Notes: generated by a model from the sequence alone, not told the origin. A stretch of 64,000 nucleotides of DNA from Embleya sp042956465 (GCF_042956465.1 NZ_JBIBGL010000013.1:62001-126000); one strand, 5' to 3'. Shown: positions 26,578-35,804, counted from the first letter of the stretch. A program made the numbers and translations.

Positions 26578-28248
26578 ATGACCGACGCACCGGCCGCGGA
26601 GGTGGCGGCGCAGCCGATGTCGCATCGGCAGATCATGGAGGCCCTGTCCGGGCTGCTCCTGGGCATGTTCGTGGCGATCCTCTCGTCCACGATCGTGTCC
26701 AACGCGCTGCCGCGGATCATCTCCGACCTGCACGGCAGCCAGACCTCGTACACGTGGGTGGTCACCGCGACGCTGCTGGCGATGACCGCGACCACCCCGA
26801 TCTGGGGCAAGCTCGCGGACCTGACCAGCAAGAAGCTGCTGGTCCAGCTCGCCCTGGTGATCTACGTCGCGGGCTCCGCGCTGGCCGGCCTCTCGCAGAA
26901 CACGAGCATGCTGATCGGCTGCCGGGTGATCCAGGGCGTCGGCGTCGGCGGCCTCACCGCCCTCGCGCAGGTGATCATGGCCGCGATGATCTCGCCGCGC
27001 GAGCGCGGTCGGTACAGCGGGTACCTCGGCGCCACGTTCGCGCTCGCCACCGTCGGCGGCCCGCTGATCGGCGGTGTCATCGTGGACACCCCGTGGCTGG
27101 GTTGGCGCTGGTGCTTCTACGTCGGCGTGCCGTTCGCGGTGGCCGCGATCGTGATCCTGCAGAAGACGCTCAAGCTTCCGGTGGTCAAGCGTGAGGTCAG
27201 CATCGACTACCTGGGCGCGACGCTGATCAGCGCCGGTGTCTCGGTGCTCCTGGTGTGGGTCTCGCTCGCGGGCAAGAACTACGCCTGGATCTCCTGGCAG
27301 ACCGCGGCGATGGTGCTCGGTTCGCTGGTGCTGATCGCACTGGCGATCCGGGTCGAGGGCCGGGCGAAGGAACCGATCATCCCGCTGTGGTTGTTCAAGG
27401 AGCGCACCATCGTGCTCGCCGTGCTCGGCAGCCTCGCGGTGGGTCTGGCGATGATGGGCTCGTCGGTCTTCCTCAGCCAGTACTTCCAGATCGCGCGCGG
27501 CAAGTCGCCGACCGTCTCCGGTCTGATGACGCTGCCGATGATCGGCGGCCTGGTGCTCGCCTCGACCGTGGTCGGCAAGCTGATCACCGCGACCGGCTTC
27601 TGGAAGCGCTACCTGGTGATGGGCGGCATCTCGCTGACCATCGGCCTGGGTCTGATGAGCACCGCCCGCGCGGACACCGACCTGTGGGTGCTCGGCGGGT
27701 ACATGTTCCTGCTCGGCATGGGCGTCGGCGCGCTCCAGCAGAACCTGGTGCTCGCGGTGCAGAACGCGGTGCCGATCCACCAGCTGGGCGCGGCCAGTTC
27801 GGTCGTCGCGTTCTTCCGCAGCCTGGGCGGCGCGGTCGGCGTCTCGGCGCTGGGCGCGGTGATGGCGACCAAGGTCACCGGCTACCTGTCCGACGCCGGG
27901 CTGAAGTCCGGTGCGGGTGGCGGGGCCGGGATCCCGAACGTGCACCACCTGCCGGAGCCGGCGCGCGGCATCGTGGAGGCCTCGTACGGCCACGCGGTCG
28001 GCGACATCTTCCTGTTCGCGGCCCCGTTCGGCCTGCTCGCGCTGGTCGCGGTGCTGCTGATCAAGGAGGTCCCGCTGCAGACCGCGCAGGCGGTGGTGGT
28101 GGCCAAGGCCGAACCGCAGGCGCCCGCGGCGGGTGCCGAGGTCTCCGGGAAGCCGGGGGCGCCGGCGGTCGCGGAGGCGATTGCCTCCGAGTCTGCCGCG
28201 GAGTCGGCCTCGGTACGGATCGACAAGGTCGGGGCGCGGACGCCGTAG
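26578..28248 (+). CDS. MFS drug:H+ antiporter, DHA2 (14-helix) family
   Basis: This 556-aa inner-membrane protein has about 14 hydrophobic helices. It has the MFS motif A (WGKLADLTSKK near residue 85), an ALGxxxGxxxGG-type motif C (GATFALATVGGPLIGG), and an EmrB/QacA-like N-terminus (LLLGMFVAILSSTIVSNALP). It probably exports a drug or metabolite. The tail of about 60 residues is Ala/Glu/Val-rich and soluble. The ATG at 26578 follows AAGGGG at 26567-26572. A perfect hairpin lies 12 bases after the stop. Its promoter carries twin operator-like repeats. Confidence 0.88.
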   Translation: MTDAPAAEVAAQPMSHRQIMEALSGLLLGMFVAILSSTIVSNALPRIISDLHGSQTSYTWVVTATLLAMTATTPIWGKLADLTSKKLLVQLALVIYVAGSALAGLSQNTSMLIGCRVIQGVGVGGLTALAQVIMAAMISPRERGRYSGYLGATFALATVGGPLIGGVIVDTPWLGWRWCFYVGVPFAVAAIVILQKTLKLPVVKREVSIDYLGATLISAGVSVLLVWVSLAGKNYAWISWQTAAMVLGSLVLIALAIRVEGRAKEPIIPLWLFKERTIVLAVLGSLAVGLAMMGSSVFLSQYFQIARGKSPTVSGLMTLPMIGGLVLASTVVGKLITATGFWKRYLVMGGISLTIGLGLMSTARADTDLWVLGGYMFLLGMGVGALQQNLVLAVQNAVPIHQLGAASSVVAFFRSLGGAVGVSALGAVMATKVTGYLSDAGLKSGAGGGAGIPNVHHLPEPARGIVEASYGHAVGDIFLFAAPFGLLALVAVLLIKEVPLQTAQAVVVAKAEPQAPAAGAEVSGKPGAPAVAEAIASESAAESASVRIDKVGARTP

Positions 28249-28259
28249 CCTCCTCGTAC

Positions 28260-28299
28260 ACGCCTCAGGGCGGTCCCGCAGGGGACCGCCCTGAGGCGT
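28260..28299. terminator. bidirectional terminator hairpin
   Basis: ACGCCTCAGGGCGGTCCC at 28260-28277 is the perfect 18-bp complement of 28282-28299, with a GCAG loop. It separates the convergent MFS gene and the 3-hydroxyacyl-CoA dehydrogenase gene. Confidence 0.85.
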
Positions 28300-28342
28300 G
28301 TTCGGGGTCCGGACCCGGGACCGGCCGGACTCGGTACCGGAC

Positions 28343-29200
28343 TCAGTACTGGTAGAACCCGCGCCCGGTCTTCTTGCCCAGCAGCCCCGCGTCGACCATG
28401 CGCAGCAGCAGCGGCGGCGAGCTGTACAGCTGCTCCTTGAACTCGTCGTAGAGGCTGTCCGCGACCGCCTTGATCGTGTCCAGACCGATCAGGTCGGTCA
28501 GCCGCAGCGGGCCCATCGGGTGCGCGCAGCCGAGCACCATGCCGTTGTCGATGTCCTCCGCCGAGGCGAAGCCGGACTCGAACATCCGGATCGCGGAGAG
28601 CAGATAGGGCACGAGCAGCGAGTTGACCACGAAGCCGGCGCGGTCCTGCGAGCGGATCACCGTCTTGCCCAGCACCTCGCCCGCGAACGCCTCCGCGCGG
28701 GCGGCCGTCGTCTCGTCGGTGAGCAGCGAGGGCACCAGCTCGACCAGCTTCTGCACCGGCACCGGGTTGAAGAAGTGGATGCCGACGACCTGCTGCGGCC
28801 GGGCCGTGGCCATGCCGAGTTTCATGATCGGAATCGAGGACGTGTTCGAGGCCAGGATCGCGTCCTCGCGCACCACGACCTTGTCCAGCGTGGCGAAGAT
28901 CTGCGTCTTGAGCTCTTCGAGCTCGGCCACGGCCTCGATCACCATGTCCCGCTCGGCGAAGTCGCCCAGGTCGGTGGTGTAGGTGATCCGGGCCAGCGCC
29001 GCGTCCCGATCGGCCTCGGCGAGCTTGCCCGCCTTCACCCCACGATCGATCGACTTGGTCACCCGAGCCTGCCCGGCCTCCGCCGCGGCCTTGCTCGTCT
29101 CCGCCACCAACACGTCCAGCCCGGCCTTGGCACAGACCTCGATGATCCCGGACCCCATCAGCCCGGCCCCTACCACCCCTACACGCCGTACATCGGACAC
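28343..29200 (-). CDS. 3-hydroxybutyryl-CoA dehydrogenase
   Basis: This 285-aa cytosolic enzyme oxidises or reduces (S)-3-hydroxyacyl-CoA with NAD(P). It has the dinucleotide motif GAGLMGSG at residues 11-18, the catalytic-region SNTSSIPIM followed by HFFNPVP (His-Glu dyad region), and GFVVNSLLVPYL at the start of the C-terminal dimer domain. The FadB2/HbdA family has this exact length. The GTG at 29200 follows GAGGAG. It may serve polyhydroxyalkanoate or fatty-acid metabolism together with the acyl-CoA cluster downstream. Confidence 0.9.
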   Translation of the reverse strand: MSDVRRVGVVGAGLMGSGIIEVCAKAGLDVLVAETSKAAAEAGQARVTKSIDRGVKAGKLAEADRDAALARITYTTDLGDFAERDMVIEAVAELEELKTQIFATLDKVVVREDAILASNTSSIPIMKLGMATARPQQVVGIHFFNPVPVQKLVELVPSLLTDETTAARAEAFAGEVLGKTVIRSQDRAGFVVNSLLVPYLLSAIRMFESGFASAEDIDNGMVLGCAHPMGPLRLTDLIGLDTIKAVADSLYDEFKEQLYSSPPLLLRMVDAGLLGKKTGRGFYQY

Positions 29201-29264
29201 CGCGTACTCCTCGCTCCACTTGCTGCCGTCAGCCTCCTCGGCATCCTCTCAGGTGAGCGTCGGC

Positions 29265-29460
29265 GGTGGTCGATCCACTCGATGGGTTGGCCGGTGAGCC
29301 GGGCGATCGCCTCGAAATCATGATCCGCGTGGAGCGGTACGAGATCGTGTCGGGCGGAAGTGATCGAGGTCACGAGATCCGCAACACCGGCGCATCGGTG
29401 CCGCGATTTCTCCCGGAGGCGGTGCCGCAGGGCAACAGCCTCGGCCCACACGGATCCCGG
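29265..29460 (-). pseudogene. remnant of a PIN-domain (VapC-like) toxin
   Basis: The minus frame reads ..ADLVTSITSARHDLVPLHADHDFEAIARLTG.., which is the C-terminal end of a VapC PIN ribonuclease (conserved D..I....H...L.H.D.DFE.IA). The acidic residues expected in this half are present. The first half of the domain, including the first catalytic Asp region, is absent: upstream of about 29460 the frame loses PIN-like sequence before it meets the SDR gene. There is no vapB partner. I read it as a decayed toxin fragment in a 310-base gap that otherwise has no gene. Confidence 0.5.
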
Positions 29461-29510
29461 TGCGTGGAAGTACGGCGGTGTGTCGTGGGCCTGAGTCGTG
29501 TGTGCCGATC

Positions 29511-30326
29511 TCAGTGCGGCGCCGCGTCCATGTCCGGCAGCGGATAGGGGAACTTGGCGCTCACCGCCCCGTCCACCGTCAGGGTCTGGCCGCTCACGTA
29601 GCGGGAGAGGTCGCTGGTGAGGAAGAGGAGGGGGCCGGCGATGTCGGCGGGTAGGGCCACGTCGCGCAGGGGGGCGTTGGCCGCGTTGGCGGCGCGGCCC
29701 GGTTCGCCGAGGTAGGCGGAGACGCGAGGAGTCCAGACCACGCCGGGGGCGACCGCGTTGACCCGGACGCCGGCGGGGCCCAGTTCCACCGCGGCCGAGC
29801 GGACCAGTGAGATCAGGCCCGCCTTGGCCGCCCCGTAGGCCGCGTGCATCGGGGCGCCGGTCAGGCCGGAGACCGAGGCCACGAAGGTGATCGCGCCGCC
29901 GCCGTGTGCGGCCAGGTGCGCGCCGCCCAGTTGCAGGGCGAGCAACGCGTGTCGCAGCACGATGTCCTGATGCCAGGTCCAGTCCTCGTCGGTGGTGGAG
30001 AGCAGGTCGGCGTACCTGCTCATGCCGATGATGTCGACGATCGCGTGCGCTCGACCCAACCGCGCCCGGACGTCGGCCCACAGCCGGGTCACGTCCGCGC
30101 GCGAGGTGGCGTCGCCGGACCAGGCGATGCCGTCGACCTCCGCGGCGATGTCCTTCGCCAGGTCCGGTTCGCGGTCCACCGCGAACACCCGCGCGCCGGA
30201 CTGGGCGAGCGCGTGCGCGGTCTGTCGGCCGATGCCCTGGCCTGCGCCGAGCACGACGACACCGCGTCCGTCGAGCCGGAGTCGGGCCGGGTAGTCGGGC
30301 ACCTCGGAGTCGTCGCTTCGGGTCAT
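29511..30326 (-). CDS. short-chain dehydrogenase/reductase
   Basis: This 271-aa protein has the NAD(P)-binding GAGQGIG near residue 28, Ser in ASVSG near 150, and the YxxxK pair as YGAAKAG near 162. The C-terminal GQTLTVDGA is typical of classical SDRs. The substrate is unknown, and context suggests an acyl- or steroid-like hydroxyl/ketone. The ATG at 30326 is preferred to 30362 because the operator-like repeats start at 30348. It is divergent from the PPOX gene and shares its control region. Confidence 0.88.
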   Translation of the reverse strand: MTRSDDSEVPDYPARLRLDGRGVVVLGAGQGIGRQTAHALAQSGARVFAVDREPDLAKDIAAEVDGIAWSGDATSRADVTRLWADVRARLGRAHAIVDIIGMSRYADLLSTTDEDWTWHQDIVLRHALLALQLGGAHLAAHGGGAITFVASVSGLTGAPMHAAYGAAKAGLISLVRSAAVELGPAGVRVNAVAPGVVWTPRVSAYLGEPGRAANAANAPLRDVALPADIAGPLLFLTSDLSRYVSGQTLTVDGAVSAKFPYPLPDMDAAPH

Positions 30327-30347
30327 GGCGCCGACGCTAGGCAGGAC

Positions 30348-30409
30348 CTGACGCACTGTCAATCATGGTTCGGGAGTTGGTCGGCAGCGGAACTGACGGT
30401 CTGTCAATC
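30348..30409. promoter_or_regulatory. two TGAC-N5-GTCA operators between SDR and PPOX genes
   Basis: The direct repeats CTGACGCACTGTCAATC (30348-30364) and CTGACGGTCTGTCAATC (30393-30409) match at 15 of 17 bases and are 45 bp apart. Each contains the inverted repeat TGAC-N5-GTCA, at 30349-30361 and 30394-30406. A dimeric repressor (TetR-like or GntR-like) acting on the divergent promoters is likely. The regulator is not adjacent. Confidence 0.6.
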
Positions 30410-30480
30410 GTCCTCGCGGCGTGGCAATGTTTGACCCAGGCAATAAAAATCCCCGGTGGGCGAGAGCGAAGGAGTTCGGC

Positions 30481-30975
30481 ATGGGCGAGCACATGGGCCA
30501 CGGCGTCAAGCAGCGCGATCGGGTCCGGATGACGGACGAGGAGGTGGCCGCGTTCCTGGCCGAGCGGCACTCGATGACCATGTCCACGCTCAACGCCGAC
30601 GGCAGCATCCACTCGATCGGCATGTGGTACGGCTTCCTGGAGGGCGAGGTCGCCCTGGAGAGCAAGGCCCGCGCGCAGAAGGTGCTCAACGTGCGCCGCA
30701 ACCCGACCATCACGTGCCTGGTCGAGGCGGGCGAGTACTACGAGGAACTGCGCGGTGTGTCCATCGTCGGCAAGGCCGAGGTGGTCGAGGAGCCGGAGCG
30801 GATCTGGGAGCTGGGGGTGAGCGTGTTCGGTCGCTACGCGGCGCCGTACACCGAGGAGATGCGCCCGGCCGTGGAGATGATGCTGAACAAGCGCGTGGTG
30901 ATCAAGGTCGTCCCGGACCGGATCGTGTCCTGGGACCACCGCAAGCTCGGCCTGCCGTCCACGCGCCCGAGCTGA
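30481..30975 (+). CDS. PPOX-class flavin/F420-binding oxidoreductase
   Basis: This 164-aa split-barrel protein (pyridoxamine-5'-phosphate-oxidase-like) has the pattern FLAERHSMTMSTLNADGSIHS, then a MWYGF strand and NPTITCLVEAGE. These are typical of actinobacterial PPOX proteins that bind FMN or F420. The ATG at 30481 follows GAAGGAG at 30468-30474; an open frame reaches 30421 but has no ribosome-binding site. The substrate is unknown. It lies between the SDR and the acyl-CoA dehydrogenase operon. Confidence 0.8.
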   Translation: MGEHMGHGVKQRDRVRMTDEEVAAFLAERHSMTMSTLNADGSIHSIGMWYGFLEGEVALESKARAQKVLNVRRNPTITCLVEAGEYYEELRGVSIVGKAEVVEEPERIWELGVSVFGRYAAPYTEEMRPAVEMMLNKRVVIKVVPDRIVSWDHRKLGLPSTRPS

Positions 30976-31083
30976 CCACCTTCCCCGGCCCCCGCGCCGG
31001 CGGCCGGTTCGCGATCCGGGCCGCCGACCGCGCGCGGACGCGGATCTGGCGACGCCGGATCCAGTCAGGTAGCCTGTCCGCTT

Positions 31084-31100
31084 ACTTGATCGAGACAAGT
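31084..31100 (+). promoter_or_regulatory. operator-like site upstream of the acyl-CoA dehydrogenase operon
   Basis: ACTTGATCGAGACAAGT has ACTTG and CAAGT as complementary ends. Its inner 14 bases (31086-31099) match the site upstream of the acyl-CoA ligase gene at 38619-38632 at 13 of 14 positions. It ends 20 bases before the GTG start at 31120. Confidence 0.6.
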
Positions 31101-31119
31101 ATTGGTGAGGGAGTACACA

Positions 31120-33342
31120 GTGCCGATCGGATTCGCCACCGAGCACCGGGCGTTCGCGGAATCGGTCGCCGGTTTCGTCGCTCGCCACGCCTCGATCGAG
31201 GCCACCCGCCGAGCCTCCGACGAACTCGCCGCCGGTGCGCTCCCGGACTGCTGGGACACGCTGGTCGGCCAGGGCCTGACCGCCGTGCACCTGCCCGAGG
31301 AGCACGGCGGCGCGGGCGCGGGCGTGCTCGAACTCGCCGTCGCCCTGGAGGAGGCCGGCCGTGGTCTGCTGCCCGGCCCGTACCTGCCCACCGTGCTGAC
31401 CAGCACCATCCTGGCCCGCTGCGGCGGCCCCGAGGTCGGCAAGGCGCTGCTGCCGCTGTTCGCCGAGGGCGCCACCGGCGCGGTCGCCGTCGCGCCGAGC
31501 CTGACCGCACGCCGGACCCGGGTCGGCTGGGAGATCGACGGCATCGCCGAACCGGTCCTGGGCGCGGTCGGCGCGACCCACCTGCTGCTCGGTGCGCGGA
31601 TCGACACCGACATCGACCGGGACGAGCAGATCTGGTTCGTGGTCGAGCCCGCCGGCGAGGAGACCGTCGAGGTGCTCCCGCTGGACCCGGTCGACCTCGC
31701 CCGCGGCGTCGCCCGGGTGCGCACGCGCGGGCTGGAGATCACCGCCTCCCGGGTGCTGGCCGGGATCGACACCGGCAAGGTGCGCGACCTGGCCGCCGTG
31801 CTCGCCGCGGCCGAGGCGGTCGGCGTGGCCCGCTGGTGCTTCGAGACCGCGCTCGCCTACGTCAAGATTCGCGAGCAGTTCGGCGTCGCGGTCGGCTCGT
31901 TCCAGGCGATCAAGCACAAGGCCGCCACCCTGTTCACCCGGCTGCAACTGGCCACGGCCGCGGCCTGGGACGGGGCCCGGGCCGCCGACGACACCGTCGC
32001 CGACGCCGACGAGCAACTGCGCCTGGCCGCCGCCGAGGCCGCCGTTGTCTGCCTGCCGGCGGCCCGCGAGATCGCCCTCGACTGCATCACCATGCTCGGC
32101 GGCATCGGCTTCACCTGGGAACACGACATCCACCTGTACTGGCGCCGCGCGGTCTTCCTGGCCCAGTGGCTGGGCCCGTCGGGGGAGTGGACCGCACAAT
32201 TGGGCCGTGCCGCACTGGCGAGCGTCGGCGGCGGCCCCACCCGGCGCTTCGACCTCGAACTCGACGAGGGCGACATCGCCGCCTTCCGGGCCGAGGTGGC
32301 CGCACACCTGGCCGAGGCGAACGCCCTCGCCGAGCCCGCCCGTCGGCGGCGCCTGGCCGAACTCGGCTACGTCTCACCGCACTACCCGAAGCCGTACGGC
32401 ATCGCCGCGAGCCCGGCCCGACAGGTGGTCATCCAGCAGGAGTTCGCCCGCGTCGGGCTGACCCAACCGAGCACGATCATCGGCGAGTTCGCGCTGCCCA
32501 CGATCATGGAGCACGGCACCGACGCGCAGCGCGACGCCTATGTGCCGGCCACGCTGCGCGGCGAGATCATCTGGTGCCAGCTGTTCAGCGAGCCGGGCGC
32601 CGGCTCCGACCTGGCGTCGCTGAGCACCCGTGCCACGAAGGTCGACGGCGGCTGGCGGCTGAACGGCCAGAAGGTGTGGAACTCCAAGGCGCACGAGGCC
32701 CACTTCGGCATCTGCCTGGCCCGCACCGATCCGGACGCGGCCAAGCACAAGGGCATCACCTACTTCATCGTGGACATGGCCACGCCCGGCATCGACGTGC
32801 GCCCGCTCAAGCAGTCCAACGGCCAGTCCGAGTTCAACGAGGTCTACCTCGACGACGTGTTCGTGGCCGACGACCAGGTGGTCGGCGAGGTGCACGCGGG
32901 CTGGCGGATCGCCCGCACCACACTGGCCAACGAGCGGGTGATGATCGCCGGCGGCCCGGGCATGCAGGCGTTCGGCAGGCTGCTCGACGACATCGGCGAG
33001 GCCGCCGCGGCGGACGGCGCGCTCGCGAGCCGGCTGGGGGCCTTCGCGGCGGAGCACTTCGCGCTGCGTGCGCTGACCCTGCGCTCGACGCTCCAGCAGT
33101 TGTCCGGGCTCAACCCGGGCGCCGCCTCCAGCGTGCTCAAGCTCGCGGTCACCGAGCACCAGCGGGCCGTGGTCACCGCACGCCTTGACCGGATCGGCGC
33201 GGCCGGCACCCACCACGCCGACCTCGGCGGCGAACTGCTCACCGCCTACCTCTCGCTGCCGGCCGTCCTGCTCGGCGGCGGCACCCGGGAGATCCAGCTC
33301 AACGTCGTCGCCGAACGCATCCTGGGCCTGCCCAGAGGCTGA
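31120..33342 (+). CDS. double-length acyl-CoA dehydrogenase (two fused ACAD units)
   Basis: This 740-aa protein is two acyl-CoA dehydrogenase units in one chain. The N-terminal half (about 1-360) has the usual ACAD helical start, the LPEEHGGAGAG motif near 55, and an FGVAVGSFQAIKHK region near 250. The C-terminal half (about 370-740) starts again with a helical domain, has QLFSEPGAGSDLASL and GQKVWNSKAHEA, and ends GGGTREIQ. This matches the actinobacterial heteromeric FadE enzymes, in which one unit binds FAD fully and the other is degenerate, here fused. The GTG at 31120 follows GAGGGAG at 31107-31113; TTG 31102 and GTG 31105 are alternatives. It is the first gene of a four-gene operon. Confidence 0.85.
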   Translation: MPIGFATEHRAFAESVAGFVARHASIEATRRASDELAAGALPDCWDTLVGQGLTAVHLPEEHGGAGAGVLELAVALEEAGRGLLPGPYLPTVLTSTILARCGGPEVGKALLPLFAEGATGAVAVAPSLTARRTRVGWEIDGIAEPVLGAVGATHLLLGARIDTDIDRDEQIWFVVEPAGEETVEVLPLDPVDLARGVARVRTRGLEITASRVLAGIDTGKVRDLAAVLAAAEAVGVARWCFETALAYVKIREQFGVAVGSFQAIKHKAATLFTRLQLATAAAWDGARAADDTVADADEQLRLAAAEAAVVCLPAAREIALDCITMLGGIGFTWEHDIHLYWRRAVFLAQWLGPSGEWTAQLGRAALASVGGGPTRRFDLELDEGDIAAFRAEVAAHLAEANALAEPARRRRLAELGYVSPHYPKPYGIAASPARQVVIQQEFARVGLTQPSTIIGEFALPTIMEHGTDAQRDAYVPATLRGEIIWCQLFSEPGAGSDLASLSTRATKVDGGWRLNGQKVWNSKAHEAHFGICLARTDPDAAKHKGITYFIVDMATPGIDVRPLKQSNGQSEFNEVYLDDVFVADDQVVGEVHAGWRIARTTLANERVMIAGGPGMQAFGRLLDDIGEAAAADGALASRLGAFAAEHFALRALTLRSTLQQLSGLNPGAASSVLKLAVTEHQRAVVTARLDRIGAAGTHHADLGGELLTAYLSLPAVLLGGGTREIQLNVVAERILGLPRG

Positions 33343-33452
33343 TCCGGCCGGCGCCCCGCCCGCGCCGCGCCCCCGGCGACCGGCTTTTCGTCCCGGCAAC
33401 CGGCGATCGACCACCGGCTGTCAGTGCTTTCCACGGCTACCAGGGAGATCAC

Positions 33453-34643
33453 GTGCACATCACCTACACACCCGAGCAGGAGGACCTGCGGCGGGAACTG
33501 CGCGAGTACTTCGCGCGGATCATGACCCCGGAGATCCGGGCCGAGCAGGCCGCGGGCGAGACCAGCCTGACGGGCAAGGACGGCGCGTACTGCCGCGTCA
33601 TCAAGCAGATGGGCGAGGACGGCTGGTTGGGCATCGGCTGGCCCAAGGAGTACGGCGGCCAGGACCGCACGATGCTGGAACAGCTGATCTTCACCGACGA
33701 GGCCACCCTGGCCGGCGCGGCGGTGCCGTTGTTGACCATCAACACCGTCGGCCCGACGCTGATGGAGTACGGCACGCAGGAGCAGCGCGACTTCTTCCTG
33801 CCCAGGATCCTCGCCGGCGACATGCACTTCTCGATCGGCTACTCCGAGCCGGGCGCGGGCACCGACCTGGCCGCGCTGACCACCAAGGCGGTTCGGGACG
33901 GCGACGACTGGATCATCAACGGCCAGAAGATGTGGACCTCGCTGATCCACGTCGCGGACTACGTCTGGCTGGCCGCGCGCACCGACCCCGACGCGCCGCG
34001 GCACAAGGGCCTGACCATGTTCCTGGTGCCCACGAACGCCGAGGGCTTCTCGTGGACCCCGATCAAGACCATGGGCGGCCAGACCACGTCACAGACCTTC
34101 TACGAGAACGTGCGGGTGCCCGCGTCGGCGATGGTCGGCGAACTCAACGGCGGTTGGAAGCTGATCACCGGTCAGCTCAACCGCGAGCGGGTGGCGCTGT
34201 GTTCGGCCGCGGCCATCCAGCTCGCGCTGCACGAGACCCGGCGCTGGGCGGAGCAGGCCGTGCTGCCGGACGGCTCGCGGGTGATCGACCGCGAGCACGT
34301 GCAGGCCAACCTCGGCCGGGTGCACGCCAAGGTCGAGTTCCTCAAGCTGGTCAACTGGAAGATCGCCTGGTCGGTCGACCACGGCACCAAGGTCGGCCCC
34401 GCCGACGCGTCGGCGACCAAGATCTTCGGCACCGAGTTCGCCACCGAGGCCTACCGGCTGCTGATGGAGTGCATGGGTGAGGACGGCTACCTCCAGCAGG
34501 ACTCGCCCGGCGCGGTGCTGCGCGGCCGGCTGGAGAAGATGCACCGCACGGCGCTCATCCTCACCTTCGGTGGCGGCACCAACGAGGTACAGCGCGACAT
34601 GATCGCGATGCTGGGCCTCGGCCTGCCGCGACCGCCCCGCTGA
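33453..34643 (+). CDS. acyl-CoA dehydrogenase
   Basis: This 396-aa FAD enzyme introduces the alpha-beta double bond in an acyl-CoA. Features are WPKEYGGQDR near 66, GYSEPGAGTDLA near 133, WTSLIHVADY near 158, and a C-terminal GGGTNEVQRDMIA. The Glu-Gly-Thr catalytic triad of many ACADs is Gly-Gly-Thr here, as in steroid-type FadE subunits. That suggests catalysis from another position or from a partner subunit. The GTG at 33453 follows GGGAG. It is 110 bases after the double ACAD and 33 bases before the next ACAD. Confidence 0.88.
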   Translation: MHITYTPEQEDLRRELREYFARIMTPEIRAEQAAGETSLTGKDGAYCRVIKQMGEDGWLGIGWPKEYGGQDRTMLEQLIFTDEATLAGAAVPLLTINTVGPTLMEYGTQEQRDFFLPRILAGDMHFSIGYSEPGAGTDLAALTTKAVRDGDDWIINGQKMWTSLIHVADYVWLAARTDPDAPRHKGLTMFLVPTNAEGFSWTPIKTMGGQTTSQTFYENVRVPASAMVGELNGGWKLITGQLNRERVALCSAAAIQLALHETRRWAEQAVLPDGSRVIDREHVQANLGRVHAKVEFLKLVNWKIAWSVDHGTKVGPADASATKIFGTEFATEAYRLLMECMGEDGYLQQDSPGAVLRGRLEKMHRTALILTFGGGTNEVQRDMIAMLGLGLPRPPR

Positions 34644-34676
34644 CCCGCCGTCACCACGCTGACAAGGACAGGTGAA

Positions 34677-35804
34677 ATGGACTTCGGTTACACGGAAGAA
34701 CAGCAGGACCTGGTGGGCCTGGCGGGGCGGATCCTCGGCGAGCGGGTCACCCACGAGGCGCTCACCGCGCTGGACAAGAGGGTCGAGCAGGAGGGCGCGC
34801 CGCGCTTCGACCGCGACCTGTGGGCGGAACTGGCCAAGGCCAACCTGCTCGGGATCGGACTGCCGGAGGAGTTCGGCGGCTCCGGCTACGGCGTCTTCGA
34901 GCAGTGCCTGATCCTGGAACAGATCGGCCGCACGCTCGCCCCGGTGCCGTTCGGGCCCTCGATCGCGGTGGCCGCCTCGATGCTGAACCGGCTGGGCACC
35001 GACGAGCAGAAGGCGGCCTGGCTGCCGGGTGCCGTGGACGGCTCGCGGATCCTGACCTACGCGCTCGCCGAGCCGTTCGGCCGGGACGGTGCCGCGCCCG
35101 CCACCAAGGCGGTGCACACGGACGGGGTCTGGCACCTCGACGGGGTCAAGACCGGGGTGCCGGCCGCGACCGTCGCCGACCTGATCCTGGTGTCCGCGGA
35201 CGCGGACGGCCACGCCGGGGTGTTCCTGGTCGACCCGAAGGCCGCTGGGGTGCGGATCGAGGCCCAGCTGACCACGGCCAAGGAGATCGCGGGGCTGGTC
35301 ACCCTGGACAACGCCGTGGGCACGCCGCTCGGCGGTCCCGACGCGGCACTCGACCTGCGCGACCGGGCCACCCTGGCGCTGTGCGCGACCCAGCTCGGGG
35401 TGACCGAGAAGGCGATGCGCGAGACCGCGAAGTACGCGAGCGAGCGTGTGCAGTTCAAGCGCCCGATCGGTTCCTTCCAGGCGGTGGGCCACCGGCTCGC
35501 CGACGCGTACATCGATGTCGAGGGCATCCGGCTGACCACGTGGCAGGCCGCCTGGCGGGTCGCCGAGGGACTGGACGCGGCCGAGGCGATCGCGACCGCG
35601 AAGTTCTGGGCGGCCGACGGCGGACACCGCGTGGCACATGCGGCGGTGCACGTGCACGGCGGCATGGGCGTGGCCGAGGAACACTTCGTGCACCGCTACT
35701 TCAACCACGCCAAGCAGCTCGAACTCTCGCTCGGCGGCGCGACCGAGCAGGCGCTGCGGATCGGCGCCGGCTTCGCCGCCACGGCCGCGGGCGAGTTCGC
35801 CTGA
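34677..35804 (+). CDS. acyl-CoA dehydrogenase, shorter and atypical
   Basis: This 375-aa protein aligns with the ACAD fold (MDFGYTEEQQDLVGLAGR start, LPEEFGGSGYG near 62, QFKRPIGSFQAVGHRLAD near 261). The flavin-binding middle is weaker and the C-terminus reads LGGATEQALR in place of the Glu-Gly-Thr segment. I infer it forms a heteromer with the preceding ACAD, as in the alpha2beta2 FadE pairs of actinobacteria. The ATG at 34677 is 33 bases after its neighbour. The stop is 77 bases before the hydratase. Confidence 0.83.
   Translation: MDFGYTEEQQDLVGLAGRILGERVTHEALTALDKRVEQEGAPRFDRDLWAELAKANLLGIGLPEEFGGSGYGVFEQCLILEQIGRTLAPVPFGPSIAVAASMLNRLGTDEQKAAWLPGAVDGSRILTYALAEPFGRDGAAPATKAVHTDGVWHLDGVKTGVPAATVADLILVSADADGHAGVFLVDPKAAGVRIEAQLTTAKEIAGLVTLDNAVGTPLGGPDAALDLRDRATLALCATQLGVTEKAMRETAKYASERVQFKRPIGSFQAVGHRLADAYIDVEGIRLTTWQAAWRVAEGLDAAEAIATAKFWAADGGHRVAHAAVHVHGGMGVAEEHFVHRYFNHAKQLELSLGGATEQALRIGAGFAATAAGEFA

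Noticed and set aside
29266..29547. Plus-strand open frame opposite the PIN-like remnant
   Set aside because: It is the complement of the PIN-like sequence and lacks any protein-like pattern.
31084..31100. KstR or KstR2 operator
   Set aside because: The half-site order (CTTG..CAAG) and spacing do not match the published-type motifs that I remember for those regulators.
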